Assembly: GCA_007125415.1 (NCBI GenBank)
Contig: SLDH01000209.1
Location: 1 to 10,199, forward strand
From: Roseovarius sp.
GTDB lineage: Bacteria > Pseudomonadota > Alphaproteobacteria > Rhodobacterales > Rhodobacteraceae
Reading direction: 5' to 3'
Length of the DNA stretch: 10,199 bases
Numbering within the stretch: the first letter of the stretch is position 1; every line of letters begins with the position of its first letter. A model generated the notes under the pieces. It was not told where the DNA came from. It made no database searches and was given only the letters and a program-made list of their open reading frames with translations. Positions 1 to 8,389 of the stretch are shown here, piece by piece. The position numbers were made by a program, and so were the translations under genes.

Positions 1-949
<949 letters not shown>

Positions 950-1285
950 AATGCCGACTGATGCGTGAGAGGACGCGCCGCCCGATTCGGCGCGCCTCCG
1001 ACCTGGAGGGCTTTCGTTCAGCTACAGACCGTCCCGCCCCATCCGAGCCCGACGGGACACACAAGAAGGCAACAGGGTCGTCGGGCTGACCCTGCCTGCA
1101 CTGCTTGTAAAGGCAGCCTGATGTGATTAGCTGATCATGATGCGACTAATTGGTCAACTTGGCAGATTTGGTGGTATTGCACAAGATTAGGCTTCATCTC
1201 TGCCCTATTCTGGCCAGTTTTTCTCACTCTATTGTCCGCCGTGAGGCAACAATGAGAGCGCGTAAAGGGGGGTCAGTCGGCTTCG
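950..1285. other. Intergenic region with hairpins, no gene seen
   Basis: I find no credible coding sequence in these 336 bases. Several hairpins are visible: one 25 bases after the mdh stop (listed separately), GTCCCG/CGGGAC at 1031-1036 and 1053-1058, and CAGGGTC/GACCCTG at 1073-1079 and 1088-1094. The region turns AT-richer after about 1120, which is where a promoter for the large gene should lie. A weak -35-like TTGCAC lies at 1177-1182, with no good -10 partner. The nearest purine-rich stretch before the large gene is AAAGGGGGG at about 1263-1271, roughly 14 bases before its ATG, which is longer than usual for a ribosome binding site. Confidence 0.6.
974..994 (+). terminator. Hairpin after mdh, possible transcription terminator
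   Basis: A perfect 7-bp stem CGCGCCG (974-980) pairs with CGGCGCG (988-994) around a 7-base loop, starting 25 bases after the mdh stop. The stem is all G/C, but no T-run follows it. It could be a weak or factor-dependent terminator or an mRNA-stabilising 3' hairpin. Its position suggests that mdh transcription ends or is reduced here. Confidence 0.4.
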
Positions 1286-4200
1286 ATGGACGATCTGTTT
1301 TACGAAGAACCTGCGATTCAGTACCTTTGGGAGACCATCCCGAATGACAGCATCGATCAGGCACAGGATATCGATGAAGGCCTCTTTGAGGTTCGGGGGC
1401 TCGGTCAGGACTGGTTTCGCATAGAAAGCCAGCCCGGCATCATGCGCTTTGCAATGGAGCCCATCAAGGAGCCGCTGAACCTTGACATGGAGCTTTACAA
1501 CAGCGAGGGCCAGCGCATTCAGCGCGATATCGCCCCCGAGGGGCCGGAGAGCTTTGAACGGCGGATCCCGGAATCGGGCGAATATTTCCTGCGGGTATTC
1601 GCCGCGCCGCTGGGCGATGATCCGCCGCCCGACACCCCGCTTGATTACAGGCTTGGCATCGTCCTGCCCCAGGTGATCCTGCCCGACGGGAACGACACCT
1701 TCGAAACAGCGGAGGATCTCGGCGACACGCCCCGCGACGTCATCGGAACGGGCGTGGACTGGTGGCGGGTCCATAGCCCGTCCGGACTGGTCAGCATGAC
1801 CATGACACCCGCCGAACATCTCGATGATCCGCGCGATCCGCGAGACGATCTGCGCAACCTGCACATGCTGTTCTACAACAGCTCGGGCCAGTTGCTACGC
1901 AGCGATTTGCAGCCCGGGACGGCATCGGAGACGATCGAATATCTGGTGCCCGAGGAGGATTATTATTACATCAAGGTGTTCTCGGCGCAGTTTGTTGACG
2001 ATACGCCTGAAAATGTGTTGCTGAGCTATACGCTGGATTTCACACCGGCCGAGCGTGACACCGCCACCGATGGCAATGACAGCATCGAAACCGCCCAACC
2101 CCTCGGCGAAGGGCGCCATGTAGTGACCGATGGCATCGGCACTGACTGGTATCGCATCGAGAGCGCCCCGGGGATCATGAAATTCCACATGACCCATACC
2201 GGTGCGACAGCCCCCGACGGCAGCGAGATGAACCTGCACATGCGGCTCTACAATGCCGATGGGCAGCCCGTGCGCAACAATTTCCAGAGCTTCGCCGATG
2301 AAAGCTTCCAACATCAGCACCCTGCGACATCCACCTGGTATCTGAATGTCTACTGGGCGCCCTTCCCGGAAGGCGCGCCGGGCGGTACTCGGCTGGACTA
2401 CATACTGGACATAGATTTGCCGCAGGTGATTCCACCTGATGGCAATGACACGTTCGAGACAGCACAGGAACTTGGCGAGACGCCACGCGATATCATCGGA
2501 ACAGGTGTGGACTGGTGGCGGATCAACAGCAAGTCCGGCCTGATCGAAGTGCACATGACCGCTGCCGAGCATCTCGACGATCCCGACGATCCGCGCGACG
2601 ATATCCGCAACCTCAATGTCGAGATATACAATAGCGAAGGTCAGCTTGTCCGCGCGAACCTCTCGCCCGATATCAGCAAGACCGTGCGCTATCTGGCCCC
2701 TGAGGCAGGTGATTATTACATCAAGGTCTATGCCGCACAGTTCCGCGGAGAGCCCGCGCCCGAAAACGTCCTGCTGAGCTACACGCTCGATGTTGATCTG
2801 CCAGTGGCAGACACCGCCACAGATGGAAACGACACGCCCGAGACGGCAGATCTGCTGACAACGGGGTCATACAGGGTGACCGATGGTATCAATGCGGACT
2901 GGTACCGCATCGAGACCGGGCCGGGCGTGATGAGCTTTCACAAGACTCACACTGGTGCCACCGCCCCTGACGGCACCGAGATGAACCTCAGCATGCGTCT
3001 TTTCGACGCCGATCTTAATCCAGTGCGCAGCAGTTTCGCCGCTTTCGAAGACGAAAGCTTCGATTTCGTCGCACCGGTGACGGGCACCTATTTCCTCAAT
3101 GTCTATTGGACACCCTATCTTGACCGGGATGTGCCCAATGGCACACGCCTCAACTACGAACTCGAGATCGACCTGCCGCGCAATACATGGTCGCGCGAAC
3201 TGGATTTCGGCCCAATCCGCAATGGAGCAGTATCCGTTTATGACATCACTGGCGATGGGTACGAGGAAATAATCGTTGGCGCCGCCAAGGCACTGGATCC
3301 CGAGACCGGTGCAGAGATACGACCGGGCGGACTGATCGTACTCGATCATACCGGGGAGAAGTTGTGGAGCCAGACCTTCCCTGCAATAGACGGGCCCGAT
3401 CCCGTCACCGGCCTGACCTACAGCACCACCTCGGTGTCGACGGCGCCGGTGTTTTCGGACCTTACTGGTGACGGAAATATCGAGATCCTCGTGGGCGTGG
3501 GCGCAGACATCCGAAGCGAATTCGAAACGCCCGGCCAGCCGGGTGATCGTGGCGGACTCTACGCGCTGGACTCTGAGGGAAATATCCTTTGGTTCCATGA
3601 GTCGAGGGATACGTTCGGCGCACTGATCACCGACAGCAAAGGCGAGTCGTTCGGAGGCCCGAACGGACGACCGGACGGTGTTCATGGCGCGCCACGGGTG
3701 TTCGACATCGATTCCGATGGCGTTCGCGAGGTGATCTTCACCTCATGGGATCACTATCTTTACGTGCTGGATGGGCGCACCGGCGCATTGCAGTTCGAGG
3801 TCAATCTGCATGACACCGCCGGCGCTACCCCGGCCATCGCCGATATCAACCGCAATGGTGTTTTCGAATTGATCGTTCCGGCTGACATCTCGGTCAACGA
3901 GCGCGCAGGCATACTCAAACAGGGTGGCATCCTCCATGTCATGAACAATTACGGCCACCAGACCATACCGGGCTGGAATGAGCAGGTAGGGGAATCGACC
4001 GGCGCGGGATTCCGTGGAAAGTTCGAGGAGCAATCCCTGTGGTCCAGCCCCAAGGTTGTCGATCTGAACCGGAGTGGCACACTCGAAATCGTTCAGGGCA
4101 CGGGCAACTTCTTCCAGGATAGCCGCGGCGAATATGTGAAGGTCTGGAACGCCGATGGCAGCCTGCGCCACTATCTGGAAACAAATGGCCGGGTGCTGGC

Positions 4201-5842
4201 CAGCCCGCTGATTGCGGACCTGAACGGCAATGGCAGCCCGGAGATCATCGCGGCCACATTCAAGGGCTATGTTCACGCCTGGAATGCGTCCGGCGTTCCG
4301 ATTTTCACGACGCAGGCCATGCCCTTCGATCCCTCTTCCATGGCCGGGCGCCCTGATGTGCCGATCGCGCGTCAGCCTATCGCGGTGGACCTGACAGGTG
4401 ACAACAATCTGGAGATCCTGATCACCATCGGATCGCAACTGGTTGTCCTCGATGCAAACGGCAATCAGATCACCAATACCGATAGCGCCGAGCGGGTCTT
4501 CCACAGCTACGTCGGATCGCCCGTGGCACGTGATATCGATGGCGACGGCTATATCGACCTGATCACCGGCGGCACGACCGCCACGCATGATCAGGGGGTT
4601 GTCTATCGGTGGGAGAACATCGTCGACACTCCGGTGATCGACGGGCGTGTCGCCGAGTATCAGCAGGTCCAGTCGCTGCATCAGGTCCAGGCCTTCGTCG
4701 ATCGCCTCTATGAGACGGTTCTTGAGCGTGAGAGCGACCCCAGAGGACGCAATAACTGGGTAGATCGGCTGCATACGGGTGTGATGAGCGGCGGGGATGT
4801 CGCGCGCGGCTTTGTTTTCAGCCCGGAATTCACCAACCGGGGGACGACCAACGAAGAATATGTCACGGTCCTTTACAAGGCCTTCTTTGACCGCGACCCC
4901 GATCCGCGTGGTTTCGCCCGCTGGACTGGTGATCTCGAAAGCGGGCTCAGCCGGATGGAAGTGCTGCGTGGCTTCACCGGTTCCCCTCAATTCGCCAATC
5001 TGTCAGCGGAATTCGGCATCCGCGCTGAAACCCGCGTTGGACCTGTGTCTCAGGCCGAGGTTCTCATCGGCGATCCCAACGACAGTTCCCTGTTGCGCGC
5101 AGGTCCCGGTGACAACATCCTGAAGATCGGCCCCGGCGACGTGACGGATGTGACACCCAACTCCACGGAACTGACGGGTCAGGTTTTCCGGCTTTATGGT
5201 GCCACGCTCGATCGCGCACCCGACCCGAACGGCTTTCTGGGTTGGTTCGGTGCGCTGGAGCGGGCACAGGCCGGCACTGGCGGCCTGACCTTGTTGCAGA
5301 CCGCGGGTGCGTTTGTGAACTCTCAGGAGTTTCAGAACAAGTATGGCACACTGAACAACAGCGAGTTTGTCCAGCAACTCTATCTGAATGTTCTTGATCG
5401 TCCTGCCGATCCGGCAGGGCTTGCCCGTTGGACGGCGGACCTTGAGAGCGGTTTGAGCCGCGCGCAGGTAGTGTTGGGATTCTCGCAATCCGCCGAGTTC
5501 CGTAACAACACCACACCCGAGCTGGATCAATGGATGCGCAGTATCCGTCCGGAATGGAATGATGTCCTCGAGGGTGGGGCTGGTAATGACACCATGAATG
5601 GCGGGATAGGAAGTGACACCTTCGTCTTCCGTCGAGGACAGGGTGGATCAGACGTGATCTACGGCTTCGATCCGTGGGACCAGTTGCAATTGTCGGGTTT
5701 CGGGTTCAGTGAACCTGCCGATGCCATGGCGCATATGAGCCAACAGGGAAGCGATGTGATCTTCGATCTTCACGACCAGACCATCAGGTTCGTCAACACC
5801 TCCATGGCCGAAATGCAACGGGTGAGATACAACCTGTCCTGA
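1286..5842 (+). CDS. Giant modular secreted protein: PPC-like repeats, FG-GAP/VCBS propeller, DUF4214, RTX C-terminus
   Basis: This is a 1518-residue protein, probably an extracellular adhesin or matrix protein exported by a type I system (inference). Domains in order: (a) residues about 18-632, five beta-sandwich modules like bacterial pre-peptidase C-terminal domains, with the recurring core DW(W/Y/F)RI, a mid motif such as LYNSEGQ, and an end motif YY(I/L)(K/N)V(F/Y). (b) Residues about 635-1112, eight FG-GAP/VCBS-like repeats with DxTGDG-type calcium loops near 653, 725, 807, 853, 926, 978, 1035 and 1083. (c) Residues 1133-1407, four DUF4214-type repeats (LY..vLdR.pDp.G...W...L..G.sr..v..gF..S.eF). 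(d) Residues 1424-1474, two RTX nonapeptides (GGAGNDTMN, GGIGSDTFV) followed by the usual FVF..G.G.D.I.GF.P.D.L.L tail. There is no N-terminal signal peptide, which fits C-terminal type I export. No HExxH is present, so it is not a serralysin protease. The ATG at 1286 has only a distant purine-rich stretch upstream, but no other in-frame start is available because an in-frame stop lies at 1253. A type I transporter is not in the window. Confidence 0.93.
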   Translation: MDDLFYEEPAIQYLWETIPNDSIDQAQDIDEGLFEVRGLGQDWFRIESQPGIMRFAMEPIKEPLNLDMELYNSEGQRIQRDIAPEGPESFERRIPESGEYFLRVFAAPLGDDPPPDTPLDYRLGIVLPQVILPDGNDTFETAEDLGDTPRDVIGTGVDWWRVHSPSGLVSMTMTPAEHLDDPRDPRDDLRNLHMLFYNSSGQLLRSDLQPGTASETIEYLVPEEDYYYIKVFSAQFVDDTPENVLLSYTLDFTPAERDTATDGNDSIETAQPLGEGRHVVTDGIGTDWYRIESAPGIMKFHMTHTGATAPDGSEMNLHMRLYNADGQPVRNNFQSFADESFQHQHPATSTWYLNVYWAPFPEGAPGGTRLDYILDIDLPQVIPPDGNDTFETAQELGETPRDIIGTGVDWWRINSKSGLIEVHMTAAEHLDDPDDPRDDIRNLNVEIYNSEGQLVRANLSPDISKTVRYLAPEAGDYYIKVYAAQFRGEPAPENVLLSYTLDVDLPVADTATDGNDTPETADLLTTGSYRVTDGINADWYRIETGPGVMSFHKTHTGATAPDGTEMNLSMRLFDADLNPVRSSFAAFEDESFDFVAPVTGTYFLNVYWTPYLDRDVPNGTRLNYELEIDLPRNTWSRELDFGPIRNGAVSVYDITGDGYEEIIVGAAKALDPETGAEIRPGGLIVLDHTGEKLWSQTFPAIDGPDPVTGLTYSTTSVSTAPVFSDLTGDGNIEILVGVGADIRSEFETPGQPGDRGGLYALDSEGNILWFHESRDTFGALITDSKGESFGGPNGRPDGVHGAPRVFDIDSDGVREVIFTSWDHYLYVLDGRTGALQFEVNLHDTAGATPAIADINRNGVFELIVPADISVNERAGILKQGGILHVMNNYGHQTIPGWNEQVGESTGAGFRGKFEEQSLWSSPKVVDLNRSGTLEIVQGTGNFFQDSRGEYVKVWNADGSLRHYLETNGRVLASPLIADLNGNGSPEIIAATFKGYVHAWNASGVPIFTTQAMPFDPSSMAGRPDVPIARQPIAVDLTGDNNLEILITIGSQLVVLDANGNQITNTDSAERVFHSYVGSPVARDIDGDGYIDLITGGTTATHDQGVVYRWENIVDTPVIDGRVAEYQQVQSLHQVQAFVDRLYETVLERESDPRGRNNWVDRLHTGVMSGGDVARGFVFSPEFTNRGTTNEEYVTVLYKAFFDRDPDPRGFARWTGDLESGLSRMEVLRGFTGSPQFANLSAEFGIRAETRVGPVSQAEVLIGDPNDSSLLRAGPGDNILKIGPGDVTDVTPNSTELTGQVFRLYGATLDRAPDPNGFLGWFGALERAQAGTGGLTLLQTAGAFVNSQEFQNKYGTLNNSEFVQQLYLNVLDRPADPAGLARWTADLESGLSRAQVVLGFSQSAEFRNNTTPELDQWMRSIRPEWNDVLEGGAGNDTMNGGIGSDTFVFRRGQGGSDVIYGFDPWDQLQLSGFGFSEPADAMAHMSQQGSDVIFDLHDQTIRFVNTSMAEMQRVRYNLS
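1685..3190 (+). repeat. Tandem duplication of a 753-base (251-residue) two-domain unit
   Basis: Two consecutive copies lie inside the large secreted-protein gene, at 1685-2437 and 2438-3190. Each copy codes for one A-type module (DGNDTFETA, GTGVDWWR, AEHLDDP, ENVLLSYTLD) followed by one B-type module (ATDGND, DWYRIE, THTGATAPDG, LNVYW). Landmarks recur at exactly 251 residues: DGNDTFETA at 134 and 385, and the next DGND at 262 and 513. A further B-type module without a preceding A lies before the first copy, at residues about 18-127. The copies have clearly drifted at the DNA level, so the duplication is not recent. Confidence 0.9.
4682..5506 (+). other. Four DUF4214 repeats in two pairs (within the large CDS)
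   Basis: The repeats cover residues about 1133-1185, 1188-1239, 1296-1354 and 1356-1407 of the large protein. Repeats 2 and 4 are closest to each other, sharing ARWT(G/A)DLESGLSR. Repeat 3 is longer, with a glycine-rich insert (AQAGTGG) before its last helix. Between the pairs is a linker with AGPGDNIL and IGPGD, which look like worn RTX nonapeptides. DUF4214 is a helical module of unknown function found in large secreted bacterial proteins. Confidence 0.8.
5555..5707 (+). other. RTX nonapeptide block and C-terminal secretion-type tail (within the large CDS)
   Basis: Residues 1424-1474 hold two calcium-binding nonapeptides of the GGxGxDxxx form, followed by a tail of the M10/serralysin C-terminal type, as in many type I substrates. 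The last roughly 40 residues after it should carry the uncleaved export signal. Two repeats is a short RTX block for a protein of 1518 residues. Other acidic loops in the propeller may add calcium sites. Confidence 0.8.
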
Positions 5843-5849
5843 GGCAGCA

Positions 5850-5878
5850 GCGGGTCATGAGGTTTCCGCCTGACCCGC
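5850..5878. terminator. Hairpin 1 between convergent genes
   Basis: GCGGGTCA (5850-5857) pairs with TGACCCGC (5871-5878) as a perfect 8-bp stem with a 13-base loop, 7 bases after the stop of the large gene. No long T-run follows on either strand. The position between two converging genes makes a terminator role likely. Confidence 0.5.
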
Positions 5879-5901
5879 GCGGTATGTCTGCGAACTGCCC
5901 C

Positions 5902-5921
5902 GCCCGTGCGCCAGCACGGGC
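5902..5921. terminator. Hairpin 2 between convergent genes
   Basis: GCCCGTGC (5902-5909) pairs with GCACGGGC (5914-5921) as a perfect 8-bp stem with a GCCA tetraloop. It lies 40 bases downstream of the minus-strand glycosyltransferase stop and may terminate that gene, or serve both directions. It lacks a clear T-run. Confidence 0.5.
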
Positions 5922-5961
5922 AGCACACTGCGCGATCCGAACCAACCACGCGACAAACGGC

Positions 5962-6912
5962 TCACAGAAACCCTGAAAGAGCCACCAGCCGCAGCATCCG
6001 GTCGCCCTGTGCGGTCTGCCTGCACAGGCCCAGCTTTGGGAGACAGGCGGCCAGTTTGACGCCACCCTGCTTTCTGGCGTGAACGAAACCACGCAGCACG
6101 CGCCGCGCCTGTGGTGTGAGCAATCCCTCATTCGCACTGAGCGCCTTGAGGTTGTCACTGATCCATCCGGCATATTCACGTTGCAACACCATGCTGAGCC
6201 GCATCAGTCGCCCCCGCACCGGGCCGTTATAGCCCAGCAGGTTGCGGCCGTGCTGACGGTAGAGCACCTGCGGCTCAAGCTCGTGATGTATGCGGATGCC
6301 CGCGCCGGTCAGAACCTGATAGGTCCACCAGTCGTGATAGAGGACACCGGCATCGAGCGCGGCGGGCACTGTCTGCGCGAGGGTCTTCGCGGCCGCGGGT
6401 GACAGCACGGTGGTATTTCCGGCCAGAATGTTCTGTACCAGCGCGTTGCCGAAACTGTAGGGTCGTGCAAAACGGCGGCTCTCGCCGACCGGGCGCAGGC
6501 AGGCATCGGTGAGAATGGTGCTGCAAGACCAGGCCAGCGGCATCCCTTCCAGCGCACCTTCCGCCGCCAACCACTCTGCTGCACGGCTCAGTTTGTCCGG
6601 CAACCAGACGTCATCCTGATCGGAAAATGCGAGCGCGGCCCCCGGTGCCTCACGGGCGGCCAGCGCCACAAGGCTCAGGAAATTCGCGCCCGCACCCTTT
6701 TGGGGGCCAGACACCAGACCGGCAAGGCGGCCCGGATGCGCCCGGGAAAACTCGGTCACGAGATCGGGTGTGCCATCGCTGGATCCGTCATCACCAACCA
6801 TCAGATCCCAGTTGCGGTATGTCTGATCCAGAAAGCTCTGCAACTGTTCGGGCAGATACTGCGCGCCATTACAAGTGGCCATCAAGACGCGGATGGGAAG
6901 AGAAGGCAGCAC
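5962..6912 (-). CDS. Family 2 glycosyltransferase, rhamnosyltransferase-like
   Basis: This 316-residue GT-A enzyme transfers a sugar from a nucleotide-sugar donor to a growing glycan, probably at the cytoplasmic side of the inner membrane. Seen: the N-terminal fold MATCNGAQYLPEQLQSFLDQ (11-30), the nucleotide-binding DDGSSDGT (41-48), the metal-binding DXD-equivalent SDQDDVW (97-103), HDWW (193-196) at the position of the acceptor-side catalytic acid, and YRQHGRNLLG (218-227). The last motif is typical of the O-antigen rhamnosyltransferase branch of GT2. The C-terminal roughly 90 residues are Arg/Leu-rich and helical, with no clear membrane helix. The start is GTG at 6912. GGAG lies 5 bases upstream on the minus strand, and no in-frame ATG lies further upstream before a stop. 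It is convergent with the large secreted-protein gene and divergent from the esterase operon. The exact sugar cannot be read from sequence. Confidence 0.93.
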   Translation of the reverse strand: MLPSLPIRVLMATCNGAQYLPEQLQSFLDQTYRNWDLMVGDDGSSDGTPDLVTEFSRAHPGRLAGLVSGPQKGAGANFLSLVALAAREAPGAALAFSDQDDVWLPDKLSRAAEWLAAEGALEGMPLAWSCSTILTDACLRPVGESRRFARPYSFGNALVQNILAGNTTVLSPAAAKTLAQTVPAALDAGVLYHDWWTYQVLTGAGIRIHHELEPQVLYRQHGRNLLGYNGPVRGRLMRLSMVLQREYAGWISDNLKALSANEGLLTPQARRVLRGFVHARKQGGVKLAACLPKLGLCRQTAQGDRMLRLVALSGFL

Positions 6913-6917
6913 GGCTA

Positions 6918-6921
6918 CTCC
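6918..6921 (-). promoter_or_regulatory. Ribosome binding site that fixes the GTG start of the glycosyltransferase
   Basis: GGAG on the minus strand lies 5 bases before the GTG at 6912. An ATG at 6923 is out of frame and meets TAG within three codons, so GTG is preferred. Confidence 0.6.
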
Positions 6922-6923
6922 AT

Positions 6924-6943
6924 ATGATGGCCGCCCCCATCAT
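6924..6943 (-). promoter_or_regulatory. Hairpin in the glycosyltransferase 5' leader, next to its ribosome binding site
   Basis: ATGATGG (6924-6930) pairs with CCATCAT (6937-6943) as a perfect 7-bp stem with a 6-base loop. In the minus-strand transcript it ends 2 bases upstream of the GGAG ribosome binding site. A helix this close could affect translation start or mRNA stability. The function is inferred only from position. Confidence 0.35.
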
Positions 6944-7185
6944 CCTGCGGGGCCAGACCTCTGCGGCTATCTGTATCTTTGCATTTGAAACCTTGTGCAA
7001 TGCCTTGCGGACATGATTTGCCGCGCCTCGGGGAAAGTCTTGCGAGCGTGTTGCACCGGCCGAATTCTTTTGTCAGGTTGAAGATGGCGCGGGGCTTGCT
7101 TTTGTGGTGATGGGCATTTGCCTGCCGAGCTGCGCTCCTGAAGCGTCAAGGCATGGCTCGCGACAGGGGCCCGAAAAAATGAATT

Positions 7186-7192
7186 GAGGTGG
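7186..7192 (+). promoter_or_regulatory. Ribosome binding site supporting the GTG start at 7196
   Basis: GAGGTGG matches the anti-Shine-Dalgarno partner well, and its GAGG lies 6 bases before the GTG at 7196. The longer reading from TTG at 7184 would put this site inside the gene. ATG at 7211 has no such site. Confidence 0.55.
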
Positions 7193-7195
7193 TTT

Positions 7196-8389
7196 GTGCG
7201 GCTTCCGCTGATGCTCTTCTACGGCCAGAGCTGGATGGCACTCAACAGCAACAATGGACGTATCCTCGACCGCAATCCCTTTCCGGATCATGCGTGGATG
7301 ATGGGCGGCCAGAATGCACCCGTGCTGCAGGAGCGCGGTGCGATCACCGCCCCGTTCGAAGATTTCCGCCCCGCATCGGATCTCAACGGGAATGTGCAAA
7401 GCGTGGTCACACCTTTTCTCTACCGCTATGTGTCGGAGGCGCTGGAAGACGGACGTCCGGCCACCTGCGTGGGGTATTCAGGAGCGGTAAGCGGCGCACG
7501 GCTGGCGCAGCTTTTGCCCGAGGATGACCCGGATTTCGAGGCTGGCTCACATGGCTTTGACAACCTGATGCAGGCGGTCGATGCGCATATGAGTTTTGCG
7601 CAGAACCGCGGCATGGAAGGCCATGTGCCCTATCTGATCTTCTGCCAGGGCGCGGGCGACCGGGAGATGCCGAAGGACGCATACACCCCGCGTCTTGAGC
7701 GGCTGATCGGCACCTTGCAGGCGCGGATCGCGGTTCGTACCGGCCAGAAGACCCCGCCGCATATCGTCATGATCCAGCCCCCCGGCAAGGGCAACGGCGG
7801 TGCCTGGCCGTGCCTTCAGGGGCAGGTCGAGTTATGTGCCCGTCGCACCGACATGACGCTTGCACTCGCCGGCTGGGCGATCGAGCAACATGACCGCACG
7901 CATTTTTCAGGGCCCGGCGCGGTGACAGCCGGGGAGCTTTGCGCAATCACCGCTCGCGGGATCGAGCAAGGCACACCGGTCTCGGCCCCCTATATGCGCC
8001 GCGCGCGCAAGACCGGCGCAGGCGAGATCGAGGTGGAGATCGAGGCATCCGGCGACATGCTCATCGACACGGATCAGCGATCGCCTCGCCACCGCGTCCG
8101 CGGCGTGACGGTGCCGAATTTCGGATTCGAACTGGCCGGAGTGCCGGTCCGGCAGATTTCCCTCGCCCCGCGCAAGCTGCGTTTCACCTTCGATGCGGAC
8201 CCGCCCGAGCGCATCGCATTTGCCTATCACGCCGGGTCGGATTTTCTGGTGACGCGAAATGACAAGGCCAATCAATCCGCAAACCGGGGAAATCTGAGGC
8301 TCGGGCAGACCTGGAACAGCATTTTTTCGGAGCGCAAACTTTATCATTGGCTCGCCTCCGGTTATCTGGATATCATCGACGAAGGGTGA
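7196..8389 (+). CDS. SGNH/SASA-type carbohydrate O-acyl esterase with C-terminal beta-rich domain
   Basis: This protein of about 397 residues probably removes acetyl or other acyl groups from a sugar. In numbering from GTG 7196: the N-terminus LMLFYGQSWMAL carries the nucleophile Ser12 in a GQS motif, as in sialate O-acetylesterase (SASA) proteins. IFCQGAGDR (148-156) matches the family's QGExD block, with Ala-Gly replacing the usual Glu-Ser. It is followed by the typical Y...L..LI..L..R helix. DRTH (233-236) is the SGNH block V DxxH that supplies the catalytic Asp and His. Residues about 262-397 form a separate beta-rich domain that I do not recognise, perhaps carbohydrate-binding. No signal peptide is visible, so it may act in the cytoplasm on precursors. 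It is the first gene of a plus-strand run with two glycan enzymes. The start could also be TTG 7184 or ATG 7211; GTG 7196 has the best ribosome binding site. Confidence 0.82.
   Translation: MRLPLMLFYGQSWMALNSNNGRILDRNPFPDHAWMMGGQNAPVLQERGAITAPFEDFRPASDLNGNVQSVVTPFLYRYVSEALEDGRPATCVGYSGAVSGARLAQLLPEDDPDFEAGSHGFDNLMQAVDAHMSFAQNRGMEGHVPYLIFCQGAGDREMPKDAYTPRLERLIGTLQARIAVRTGQKTPPHIVMIQPPGKGNGGAWPCLQGQVELCARRTDMTLALAGWAIEQHDRTHFSGPGAVTAGELCAITARGIEQGTPVSAPYMRRARKTGAGEIEVEIEASGDMLIDTDQRSPRHRVRGVTVPNFGFELAGVPVRQISLAPRKLRFTFDADPPERIAFAYHAGSDFLVTRNDKANQSANRGNLRLGQTWNSIFSERKLYHWLASGYLDIIDEG

Larger units (their letters stand above)
6913..7195. other. Divergent intergenic promoter region
   Basis: This region separates the minus-strand glycosyltransferase from the plus-strand esterase operon and must supply promoters both ways. 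On the minus strand, ATTGCACAAG (complement of 6992-7001) is followed 17 bases after its TTGCAC by GATACA, a weak -35/-10 pair. On the plus strand, TTGCAC occurs at 7051-7056 without a good -10. The 10-mer ATTGCACAAG also occurs at 1176-1185, upstream of the large secreted-protein gene. No gene is visible here. Confidence 0.45.

Noticed and set aside
1150..1347. 65-residue plus-strand frame before the large gene
   Set aside because: It starts with TTG, has no ribosome binding site, overlaps the well-supported large gene by 62 bases and has no recognisable protein wording.
2867..3685. 272-residue minus-strand open frame
   Set aside because: It is antisense to the repeat and propeller coding region, with no domain pattern.
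3743..4990. 415-residue minus-strand open frame
   Set aside because: It lies fully opposite the propeller and DUF4214 coding region. Long antisense frames are expected from GC-rich codon bias, and the translation has no coherent domain.
1286..5842. Idea that the large protein is a serralysin-type metalloprotease
   Set aside because: The PPC-like and RTX modules are common in such proteases, but there is no HExxH motif or other protease signature anywhere in the protein.
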